From: Methanobacteriota archaeon
GTDB lineage: Archaea; Thermoplasmatota; Thermoplasmata; RBG-16-68-12
Assembly: GCA_005878635.1 (NCBI GenBank)
Contig: VBLS01000169.1
Location: 1 to 14,077, forward strand
Length of the DNA stretch: 14,077 nt
Direction: 5' to 3'
In this document: positions 1-5,878 of the stretch, piece after piece
Numbering within the stretch: position 1 is the first letter of the stretch
Layout: the number at the start of each line of letters is the position of its first letter
Translations under genes and position numbers: made by a program
Notes under the pieces: model-generated
Told to the model about the DNA's origin: nothing
Database searches by the model: none
What the model saw: the letters and a program-made list of their open reading frames with translations, nothing else

Positions 1-285
1 ACATGAATCGACGATGCAGCCCACGCCGACGAGGTCGCCCTCGCGGAAGCGGGACGCGCTGACACCTTGGGATGCGACTCGGCCGACGATCTCGTGGCCG
101 GGCACGACCGGAAACTGGGTGTTCCCCCAGTCGTCGTTCACCTTGTGCACGTCGCTGTGGCAAATGCCGCAGTAGAGAATCTCAATCTCGACGTCGTGCG
201 GTCGCGGATCCCGTCGCTCGATCGTCATGGCCTCAACCGGCGCCTTGGCCCGGCGGGCGCCGTATGCGGGAGTCTTCTGGGTCAT
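1..285 (-). CDS. Zinc-dependent alcohol dehydrogenase, YahK/cinnamyl-alcohol-dehydrogenase type (N-terminal part, runs off window)
   Basis: The reverse complement of 285-1 is open for 95 codons from ATG (285-283) and continues past the window edge. The protein begins MTQKTPAYGARRAKAP and carries the GroES-like catalytic domain of medium-chain dehydrogenases. The first zinc ligand is in YCGICHSDVH (Cys about residue 40) and the second in VPGHEIVGRV (His about residue 62). The fragment ends in VGVGCIVDSC, where the last Cys begins the structural-zinc cluster. These blocks match the YahK/CAD subgroup, which reduces aldehydes to alcohols with NADPH in the cytoplasm. The nucleotide-binding Rossmann half lies outside the window, so cofactor preference cannot be read. 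It is divergent from the surface-protein gene, with 288 bases between the two starts. Confidence 0.9.
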   Translation of the reverse strand, partial: MTQKTPAYGARRAKAPVEAMTIERRDPRPHDVEIEILYCGICHSDVHKVNDDWGNTQFPVVPGHEIVGRVASQGVSASRFREGDLVGVGCIVDSC

Positions 286-316
286 GGCCAGAGCAGAACC
301 CGTGATCGGGTAAGTC

Positions 317-324
317 TCTTATGC
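317..324 (-). promoter_or_regulatory. Possible TATA box for the alcohol dehydrogenase gene
   Basis: On the minus strand GCATAAGA lies about 32 bases before the ATG at 285. This would allow a start site near 292-297 and a leader of about ten bases. The match to the archaeal TATA consensus is only fair. Confidence 0.3.
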
Positions 325-505
325 AGACCTCCGGAGGCGAAGACACGTCGGCTTCTCCCCGCCGAGCGCATATCATTTTGAAGCGCTCACGTTCTGACGA
401 TTCACCGAGAACGCGATAGGAGCCCCCGCGTCCGCCAGGTTTTCGAAACTCCGAACACCTAGACCATCGTGTGGAAAGACGGATGCCGCGTCCCCTCGCG
501 AGGAT

Positions 506-514
506 AGGTTTATC
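506..514 (+). promoter_or_regulatory. TATA-like box for the surface propeller gene
   Basis: GGTTTATCG is an A/T-rich island in GC-rich surroundings. A start 25-28 bases downstream (about 535-540) leaves a leader of about 35 bases that contains the GGAGG at 561-565. Confidence 0.45.
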
Positions 515-560
515 GTTACGCTGGTCCATCCGACGGCTGTTTCTCGTTCTTGGTCGGCGT

Positions 561-565
561 GGAGG
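561..565 (+). promoter_or_regulatory. Ribosome binding site that selects ATG 574
   Basis: GGAGG ends eight bases before ATG 574. This favours that ATG over the in-frame TTG at 550, which has no such motif and would put eight extra residues before the signal peptide. Confidence 0.7.
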
Positions 566-573
566 ATCTTGCC

Positions 574-3500
574 ATGAGGACGATCTCGACTCTCGCCGTA
601 GCCGGGCTACTTGTCCTCGGCACCTTCGCCGCCGCAGGGGCCCTGTCGAGTCCCTTCACGTTCCTTGGGGAGGCGATGGGAGGGCAAAGCCGATGGACCG
701 AGGGTCTCGCAACCGATACTCTGATAACCGGTTCGAGCTCCGGCACCATCGTAGCGGCGATTCCGGTCGGAAACGGTCCCTATGACCTTGCGTACGACAG
801 CGGGAACGGGTACGTCTATGTGGCGAACTCGAACCTGACGAGCTGTGAACCAGGCTGCGTTCGGCCTGGCAACGTCACCGTGATTGATGGGACGACTGTC
901 ATCACGACGATTCCGGTCGGGAACGGTCCCGAGGGCGTGGCGTACGACAGCGGGAACGGATACGTCTATGTGGCGAACTCGCAATCGAATGACGTCAGCG
1001 TCATCGACGGGAAGACCGTCATTGCGACCGTTGCGGTCGGGAGTCAGCCCATCGGATTGGCGTACGACAGCGGGAACGCGTATGTCTACGTTACGAACTC
1101 TGGCTCGGGCAACGTCAGCGTGATTTCCGGAATGAACGTCATTGCAACCGTTCCGGTCGGGAATTATCCTGGGGGCGTGGCGTACGACAGCGGGAACGGC
1201 TACGTCTACGTGACGAACTGCGGCTCGAATAACGTCAGCGTCATCGACGGGACGATCGTCATCGCGACGGTTCCGGTCGGTAACTGTCCCGTTCACGCGG
1301 CGTACGACAACGCGAACCGGTATGTGTACGTGGCCAACTCGGGCACTGGAAACGTCAGCGTGATCGACGGTACGACCGTCGTGGGGACGATTCCGGTGGG
1401 AGGGAATCCATCTGGCGTGGCGTACGACGGCGGGAACGGCTACGTGTACGTGGCGAACAGCTTCACGGATAGCCTCAGCGCGATCGACGGGACAACGGTC
1501 GTGGGGACGGTTCCAGTCGGGCAGGGCGCTAATCCCGTTGGGGTTGCATACCACAGCGGGAACGGATTCGTCTATGTGGCGGACTTTATCGTGAATACCG
1601 TAAGCGTGATCTCCACGACCGCGCAACTTTTTCTCGTGACCTTCACCGAAACGGGACTCCCATCCGGGACCTCATGGTCCGTGACCCTGGAAGGCTTGTC
1701 CAACAGCTCCGTCACCCCCACGATCACGTTCTCACAACCGAACGGAACGCACTCTTACGCGGTAGGGAGAGTCACCGGGTCCGCTGCCTACTACTATCCC
1801 TCCTCCTCCTCAGCGTCGGTCCCGGTGAACGGAGCACCCTCGAGCGTCGACATCTCCTTCACGGCGAATACAAGGGGCGGCACGGTCGTGGCGACCGTCC
1901 CGGTCGGGAACTATCCCGTCGGTGCCGCGTATAACAGCAAGAACGGCTACGTTTACGTAGCCAACTTCGTCTCGAATTCGGTGAGCCTGATTTCCGGGAC
2001 GACCGTCGTGGCGACGGTCCCAATCGGGTACGGCGCCAACCCGTATGGCGTCGCCTATGACGGCGGTAACAGCTACGTCTACGTGTCGAACTATGGTCAG
2101 AATACGGTGAGCGTGATCGACGGGACGACCGTTATCGGGACGGTGCCGGTCGGGAACCTTCCCCGTGGCGTGGCCTACAACAGCGGCAACGGGTACGTCT
2201 ACGTAGCGAACAGTTTCTCGAATAACGTCAGCGTCATCGACGGGACCACCGTCATTGCAACGATTCCGGTCGAGTACGCCCTTTCTGGCGTGGCCTACAA
2301 CAGCGGCAACGGGTACGTCTACGTGACGAACAGCGGGCGGAGCGCCGTGAGCGTGATTGATGGGACGACCGTCATCGCGACGGTGCCGGTCGGCGGCAAT
2401 CCCCGCGGCGTCGCCTATGACGGCGGGAACGGCTACATCTACGTCGCGAACTGTGACTCGAAGGCCGTGAATGTGATCGACGGGACTGCGGTTGTCGCAA
2501 CGGTTCCCGTCGGGACCTGTCCCTATGACTTGGCCTACGACACTTTAGACGGATACGTCTACGTTGCGAACTATGCGGACTTCATCCGGGGTAACGTCAG
2601 CGTGATCTCCGGGACGGCCGTGGTCGCATGGATTCCGGTCGGAGAATACCCCGATGCCGTGGCATACGACGCCGGCAACGGATGCGCCTATGTCGCGAGA
2701 TATTACGCGGGCACCGTGAGCGTGATCTGCACGGCCGCACAACTTTCCCTCGTGAGCTTCACGGAGGTGGGACTCACGTCGGGGACCTCGTGGTCTGTTG
2801 CGATAGGTGGTTTTTCCGACCGCACGACCTCGCCCACAATCACGTTCTCAGAGCCGGATGGGCAGGTCTCCTTTGTGGTATCCAGAACAGCCACCTCCGC
2901 CACCTATTATGACCCCTCCCCCTCCTCAGGGTCCGTTGCGGTGAACCGCGCGCCTCTCAACGTCACCATCTCCTTCACGGCGACTACGGCGGGCGGCATC
3001 GTGGTGGCGACAATCCCGGTCGGTGGCGATCCCTCCGGCGTCGCGTATGACAGCCGAAGCCGGCACATCTATGTGGCGAACGGAGGCGCGAACAACGTCA
3101 GCGTGATTGACGGGACCACCGTGGTGGCGACGATCCCGGTCGGTGGCGATCCCTCCGGCGTCGCGTATGACAGCGGAAACGGTTACGTTTATGTCGCGGA
3201 CCAAGGCGCGAACAACGTCAGCGTGATTGACGGGACTACTGTCTTGGCCACCGTCCCGGTTGGGAGCGGTCCCCATGGCGTTGCGTATGACCGTGCAAAC
3301 GGCTACGTCTACGTGGCGAACTCCTACTCGAGCACCGTCACGGTGATCAACGGGACGACGGTCGTGGCGACGATTCCGGTTGGCAACTCTCCCGCGGGGG
3401 TGGGGTACGATGCCGGGAACGAGTACGTCTACGTGACGAGCCATGGCTCGGACACCGTCACGGTGATCAACGGGACGACCGTGGTGGCGACCGTTCGGGT

Positions 3501-4530
3501 CGGGTACCTTTCCCAAGGAGTGGCATACGACAGCAGGAACCTTCATGTCTACGTGGCGAACCAAGCCTCAAACACCGTGAGTGTGATCAACCGCACGACG
3601 GTTGTAGCGACGGTCCCGGTTGGGAACGGTCCTGACGGCGTGGCATACGACAGCGGGAACGGCTTCATGTACGTGGCGAACTCGTACTCGAACAACGTGA
3701 GTGTGATCAATTCGACGAAGGTAGTCACGACGATTCCAGTTGGGAGCTATCCTGCTGGCGTGGCATACGACAGCGCGAACGGGTACGTGTACGTGGCGAA
3801 CCAAGGCTCGAACACCGTGAGCGCGATCTCTACGTTCATGCCACCCGCTTCTCCCTCGGCGCCTCGTAACCTCATTGCGTCCCCTGGGGTCGGACGGGTC
3901 GTGCTCACGTGGCAGGCCCCCGTCTCGGACGGGGGAGCCCCCATTACCAGTTACGCAGTGCGCCGCGGCATATCGTCCGGAGGCGAGACGATCCTGACCA
4001 CCGTGGGCGAGGTCCTCACATATACCGACGCCATCCTGACGAACCGCAACCCGTACTTCTATCAGGTCAGCGCGGTGAACGAGTTTGGCGAAGGATCGAA
4101 GTCGGCCGAGGTCGCAGCGACCCCGATGCCGTCCCTGGATTCGTACGCGCCGTCGGTCGCGATCAGTTCCCCGTCAAACAATACGGTCCTCAGTTCGACG
4201 ACCGTCACCCTCAGGGGGACCGCCTCGGACAATGTCGCCGTCCAAAGGGTTGAGTTGAGCACGGACGGCACGGGGTGGAACACGGCGTCCGGGACCACCA
4301 CCTGGTCCGGGACCACCACCCTGCACCTGGGGACAAATGTCATCTACGCCCGCGCCACGGACACCTCGGGCAACCAGGCGACTGTCCAGATCACGGTGAC
4401 TGTGGCGGGATACGGGCCGACGGGCCTCGATCCGGTGATCCTCGCAACAATTCTCGTCGCGCTAGGGGCAGTAGGTGTCGCGATGACACTGATTGCATGG
4501 AAGCGTAGGAAGACAACACAATCGCCCTGA
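574..4530 (+). CDS. Secreted, C-terminally anchored surface protein with three seven-bladed YVTN propellers, FnIII and Ig-like domains
   Basis: The protein has 1318 residues. Residues 1 to about 25 (MRTISTLAVAGLLVLGTFAA) form a signal peptide. Then follow seven YVTN-type blades of about 40 residues (59-350), an 86-residue FTETGLPSGTSW module (351-436), seven blades (437-722), a second 86-residue module (723-808), and seven blades (809-1089). An FnIII domain (about 1093-1185), an Ig-like domain (about 1192-1280) and one membrane helix (about 1286-1309) ending in WKRRK complete it. The blade consensus is VATVPVGNxPxGVAYDSGNGYVY followed by VANxxSNNVSVIDGTT. Many blades carry Asn-Val-Ser or Asn-Gly-Thr sequons, possible N-glycosylation sites. 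YVTN propellers in archaeal surface-layer proteins are thought to act in adhesion or cell contact; the ligand cannot be told from sequence. ATG 574 is chosen over the in-frame TTG 550 because of the GGAGG and the signal peptide. A hairpin follows the stop codon. Confidence 0.93.
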   Translation: MRTISTLAVAGLLVLGTFAAAGALSSPFTFLGEAMGGQSRWTEGLATDTLITGSSSGTIVAAIPVGNGPYDLAYDSGNGYVYVANSNLTSCEPGCVRPGNVTVIDGTTVITTIPVGNGPEGVAYDSGNGYVYVANSQSNDVSVIDGKTVIATVAVGSQPIGLAYDSGNAYVYVTNSGSGNVSVISGMNVIATVPVGNYPGGVAYDSGNGYVYVTNCGSNNVSVIDGTIVIATVPVGNCPVHAAYDNANRYVYVANSGTGNVSVIDGTTVVGTIPVGGNPSGVAYDGGNGYVYVANSFTDSLSAIDGTTVVGTVPVGQGANPVGVAYHSGNGFVYVADFIVNTVSVISTTAQLFLVTFTETGLPSGTSWSVTLEGLSNSSVTPTITFSQPNGTHSYAVGRVTGSAAYYYPSSSSASVPVNGAPSSVDISFTANTRGGTVVATVPVGNYPVGAAYNSKNGYVYVANFVSNSVSLISGTTVVATVPIGYGANPYGVAYDGGNSYVYVSNYGQNTVSVIDGTTVIGTVPVGNLPRGVAYNSGNGYVYVANSFSNNVSVIDGTTVIATIPVEYALSGVAYNSGNGYVYVTNSGRSAVSVIDGTTVIATVPVGGNPRGVAYDGGNGYIYVANCDSKAVNVIDGTAVVATVPVGTCPYDLAYDTLDGYVYVANYADFIRGNVSVISGTAVVAWIPVGEYPDAVAYDAGNGCAYVARYYAGTVSVICTAAQLSLVSFTEVGLTSGTSWSVAIGGFSDRTTSPTITFSEPDGQVSFVVSRTATSATYYDPSPSSGSVAVNRAPLNVTISFTATTAGGIVVATIPVGGDPSGVAYDSRSRHIYVANGGANNVSVIDGTTVVATIPVGGDPSGVAYDSGNGYVYVADQGANNVSVIDGTTVLATVPVGSGPHGVAYDRANGYVYVANSYSSTVTVINGTTVVATIPVGNSPAGVGYDAGNEYVYVTSHGSDTVTVINGTTVVATVRVGYLSQGVAYDSRNLHVYVANQASNTVSVINRTTVVATVPVGNGPDGVAYDSGNGFMYVANSYSNNVSVINSTKVVTTIPVGSYPAGVAYDSANGYVYVANQGSNTVSAISTFMPPASPSAPRNLIASPGVGRVVLTWQAPVSDGGAPITSYAVRRGISSGGETILTTVGEVLTYTDAILTNRNPYFYQVSAVNEFGEGSKSAEVAATPMPSLDSYAPSVAISSPSNNTVLSSTTVTLRGTASDNVAVQRVELSTDGTGWNTASGTTTWSGTTTLHLGTNVIYARATDTSGNQATVQITVTVAGYGPTGLDPVILATILVALGAVGVAMTLIAWKRRKTTQSP
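748..1623 (+). repeat. Propeller block 1: seven YVTN blades
   Basis: Seven tandem units of about 40 codons each contain a VPVG or IPVG strand, an AYDSGNGYVYVAN core and a VSVIDGTT end. Blade 1 has an insert of about a dozen residues containing two cysteines (TSCEPGC). The block ends where the first FTE module begins. Confidence 0.88.
1624..1881 (+). other. FTETGLPSGTSW module, copy 1 (86 residues)
   Basis: This is an Ig-like beta module between propellers 1 and 2. It starts QLFLVTFTETGLPSGTSWSV, has TPTITFSQPNG and YYYPSSSS in the middle, and ends VDISFTANTRGG. It is colinear with and exactly as long as copy 2 at 2740-2997. Such modules are frequent in Thermoplasmata surface proteins. Confidence 0.75.
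1882..2739 (+). repeat. Propeller block 2: seven YVTN blades
   Basis: Again exactly seven units. Blade 2 has an extra GA insertion (GYGANPYGVAYD), as blade 7 of block 1 does, and blade 6 has a short loop insert (YADFIRGNVS). It ends in VICTAA before the second FTE module. Confidence 0.88.
2740..2997 (+). other. FTE module, copy 2 (86 residues)
   Basis: It is homologous to 1624-1881 and also exactly 258 bases. It begins QLSLVSFTEVGLTSGTSWSV and ends VTISFTATTAGG. It links propellers 2 and 3. Confidence 0.75.
2998..3840 (+). repeat. Propeller block 3: seven YVTN blades
   Basis: There are seven units very close to 120 bases each. The first two (3001-3120 and 3121-3240) differ at only about 14 of 120 positions by my count. 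The block contains no cysteine, unlike blocks 1 and 2. Confidence 0.88.
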
Positions 4531-4533
4531 AAG

Positions 4534-4552
4534 GGCCACCGTGACGGTGGCC
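4534..4552 (+). terminator. Hairpin just after the propeller gene stop codon
   Basis: GGCCACC, GTGAC and GGTGGCC form a seven-pair stem with a five-base loop, four bases past the TGA. No T run follows, so it may be a 3' stability or processing element rather than a terminator. Confidence 0.45.
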
Positions 4553-4622
4553 TGTGACGCTGCCGGACCAATTCGGGACATGATAGTCGTCTCGGATCTT
4601 TTCGACCGTCGTCCAAGAATCG

Positions 4623-4630
4623 ATTTATAC
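4623..4630 (+). promoter_or_regulatory. TATA box for the 48-residue membrane protein gene
   Basis: ATTTATAC is a good archaeal TATA match. It would place transcription start near 4653-4656 and give a leader of about 37 bases to ATG 4692. A perfect palindrome overlaps its 3' end. Confidence 0.6.
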
Positions 4631-4643
4631 TATCGCGATAGTA
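4628..4643. promoter_or_regulatory. Perfect 16-base palindrome, candidate repressor operator
   Basis: TACTATCGCGATAGTA is self-complementary over all 16 bases, and the flanking pair (A/A) breaks it. It overlaps the end of the TATA box and lies before the expected start site. A dimeric regulator bound there would block TBP/TFB or polymerase, so repression is the simplest reading. Confidence 0.55.
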
Positions 4644-4691
4644 ATCTTGTCCATGGAACCGGAGTCGTCGGCAGGATGTGGGTGGTGAGAG

Positions 4692-4838
4692 ATGGCCTAC
4701 CGGATGCGCTGGAGGCTGATCGTCCTCTATGTCGTCGTGGCGGTCATTGTCTACGCGATGATCTACTACCTTTTCTTCGCCGCACCGCCAACCGCGGTGC
4801 CCGCGGGTAGCGGTGGTGGCGGCGGGTTGTATCCTTGA
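4692..4838 (+). CDS. Small single-pass membrane protein (48 residues)
   Basis: ATG 4692 to TGA 4836-4838 encodes MAYRMRWRLIVLYVVVAVIV and onward. A basic N-terminus (R4, R6, R8) is followed by one helix (about residues 9-31, ending YYLFFAAPP) and a tail with a GSGGGGG run ending LYP. By the positive-inside rule the N-terminus is cytoplasmic and the Gly-rich tail outside. GGTGGTGA at 4681-4688 can serve as ribosome binding site. The gene has its own TATA box with a palindromic operator candidate, so it is probably an independent regulated unit despite its size. No family is recognised; it could be a small subunit or regulator of a membrane complex. Confidence 0.7.
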   Translation: MAYRMRWRLIVLYVVVAVIVYAMIYYLFFAAPPTAVPAGSGGGGGLYP

Positions 4839-4851
4839 GGGACGGTCCGAC

Positions 4852-4856
4852 TTTTT
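4852..4856 (+). terminator. T-tract terminator after the small membrane protein
   Basis: A run of five T follows the TGA by 13 bases in an otherwise GC-rich stretch. Archaeal termination can rely on T runs alone; no strong stem is present. Confidence 0.3.
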
Positions 4857-4921
4857 AGGGATCGACCGCACCGAAGCCTGGCCGTCTTGACCCAGAGCGG
4901 ACCTTTCGGCGACAAACGAAA

Positions 4922-4951
4922 TGCTGGAAATCGTGCTCCTAGTTTCCAGCA
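4922..4951 (-). terminator. Hairpin spanning the pirin gene stop codon
   Basis: TGCTGGAAA (4922-4930) and TTTCCAGCA (4943-4951) are perfect nine-base arms with a 12-base loop. Read on the minus strand, the stop codon TAG (4941-4939) sits in the loop and the second arm is followed by TTTCGTTTGTC. This resembles an intrinsic-type terminator for the minus-strand gene. Confidence 0.5.
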
Positions 4952-5649
4952 CCCCCGGAGGACGACTCCGGTCCGGATCGAGGCACCGACGCCAAGGCGA
5001 TCCGGTACCCGGCCTCGCCCTGGATCGAGATCGCGGACATGTTCTCCAGGAGAGCCCCGTGACCCAGTTCCAGCTCGTGGTCGTCGACGGACCCAGTCCC
5101 GTGGAGGACGTACACCAAGCCGCGGCGGTCGTGGCCAAGTCGGAAAAAGGCGGACCCTCGCTTCGCGAACGCGATATCGGTGAGCTCGAGGCCGGCGGAG
5201 GACGGGACCGCGCCGTTCGGTCCGATGAGGGAGGTGCGTGCCGCACCATCCGAGCCGACGGGAGCGGACTCCGGCGTCCGAATCTTCAGGCTCGAAGGGG
5301 CCAATCCGGTGAGCCCGGGCAACCGGGCGACGATGGACAACCATCGGGCGGTGTGCCCCTTCTCCATCGTCAGCGCGTGTCGGACCTCCTGTGAGGCCGT
5401 CAGGACGAGGATCGATCCCGGGGTCAAGTTGTCGTGCACCCCCGCACCATACTCGTGGTCGACGGTGCCCTCGAGGACGTATGTGACGACCTCCTGTCCG
5501 AGGTGGGCGTGGAGGTCGCCCTTCTTTCGGGACGTGGCGACGCTCTCCGCGAAGCGCTCGAACGGAAGGAAGGGCTCCTTCTCCCGCGTGGGGAAGAGGA
5601 TCCGAGCCGTGATGTCGGAGTCGTCGATCACCCCATGCACGATGCTCAT
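4939..5649 (-). CDS. Pirin-like bicupin protein
   Basis: The protein has 236 residues with two cupin folds. The N-terminal cupin shows the pirin signature: DLHAHLGQEVVTYVLEG (about 45-61), a VDHEYGAG segment and a later RH (His 91), which supply His ligands 47, 49 and 91 for a metal. Where pirins usually have a final HxE, this protein reads HAL, so the fourth ligand (Glu) is not in the usual place. The C-terminal cupin keeps GLVYVLHGTGSVDDHELELG (about 177-196). Pirins are cytoplasmic or nuclear metal-binding proteins; some have quercetinase activity and others act as regulators, so the substrate is open. The ATG at 5649 is preferred because homology begins there and the upstream in-frame extension is Arg-rich and unlike the family. 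No Shine-Dalgarno is visible. Confidence 0.8.
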   Translation of the reverse strand: MSIVHGVIDDSDITARILFPTREKEPFLPFERFAESVATSRKKGDLHAHLGQEVVTYVLEGTVDHEYGAGVHDNLTPGSILVLTASQEVRHALTMEKGHTARWLSIVARLPGLTGLAPSSLKIRTPESAPVGSDGAARTSLIGPNGAVPSSAGLELTDIAFAKRGSAFFRLGHDRRGLVYVLHGTGSVDDHELELGHGALLENMSAISIQGEAGYRIALASVPRSGPESSSGGAGN

Positions 5650-5726
5650 CGATCGGGGTTCGCGGGAACGGGACAGGAGACCATCTCGAGGGTCCTCGTC
5701 GGACGGAGCGCGCACGCAACCGCGGC

Positions 5727-5736
5727 GGATATAGCT
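5727..5736 (-). promoter_or_regulatory. TATA-like box for the pirin gene
   Basis: On the minus strand AGCTATATCC would place the start near 5700-5704, with a leader of about 50 bases to ATG 5649. Confidence 0.45.
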
Positions 5737-5840
5737 TCTCGGTCGACCCGCGTTGGCGGGATGGCGGTCGCGTTCCAGGCTCTCGGAGGGGAACGAGCCC
5801 GAAGCCAATGCCTATCACGGACGATAATGGACGGATACGA

Positions 5841-5848
5841 GTTTATTG
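5841..5848 (+). promoter_or_regulatory. TATA box for the 456-residue unknown gene
   Basis: GTTTATTG lies 31 bases before ATG 5879, so transcription should start near 5868-5872. This makes the upstream in-frame TTG at 5846 untranscribed and unlikely as a start. GGACGATA (5819-5826) and GGACGGATA (5829-5837) just upstream form an imperfect direct repeat of unknown meaning. Confidence 0.5.
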
Positions 5849-5878
5849 AACCTCGGGCGCCTCGGTGAGGCCAACGGA

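Noticed and set aside
607..1626. Long minus-strand frames across the propeller gene with regular VRHVDV-type repeats
   Set aside because: The periodicity is only the antisense reading of the 120-base blade repeats.
748..3840. Regular 120-base periodicity considered as a CRISPR or satellite array
   Set aside because: The repeats are in frame, translate to YVTN blades and have no unique spacers.
5650..5685. Twelve-codon upstream reading frame on the minus strand ending in an ATGA overlap with the pirin start
   Set aside because: It could act as a leader peptide, but there is no ribosome site and nothing distinctive in the peptide, so chance is sufficient.
4766..5818. 350-codon minus-strand frame covering the pirin region
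   Set aside because: The product is Arg/Pro-rich with no family features, while the overlapping frame encodes clear cupin motifs.
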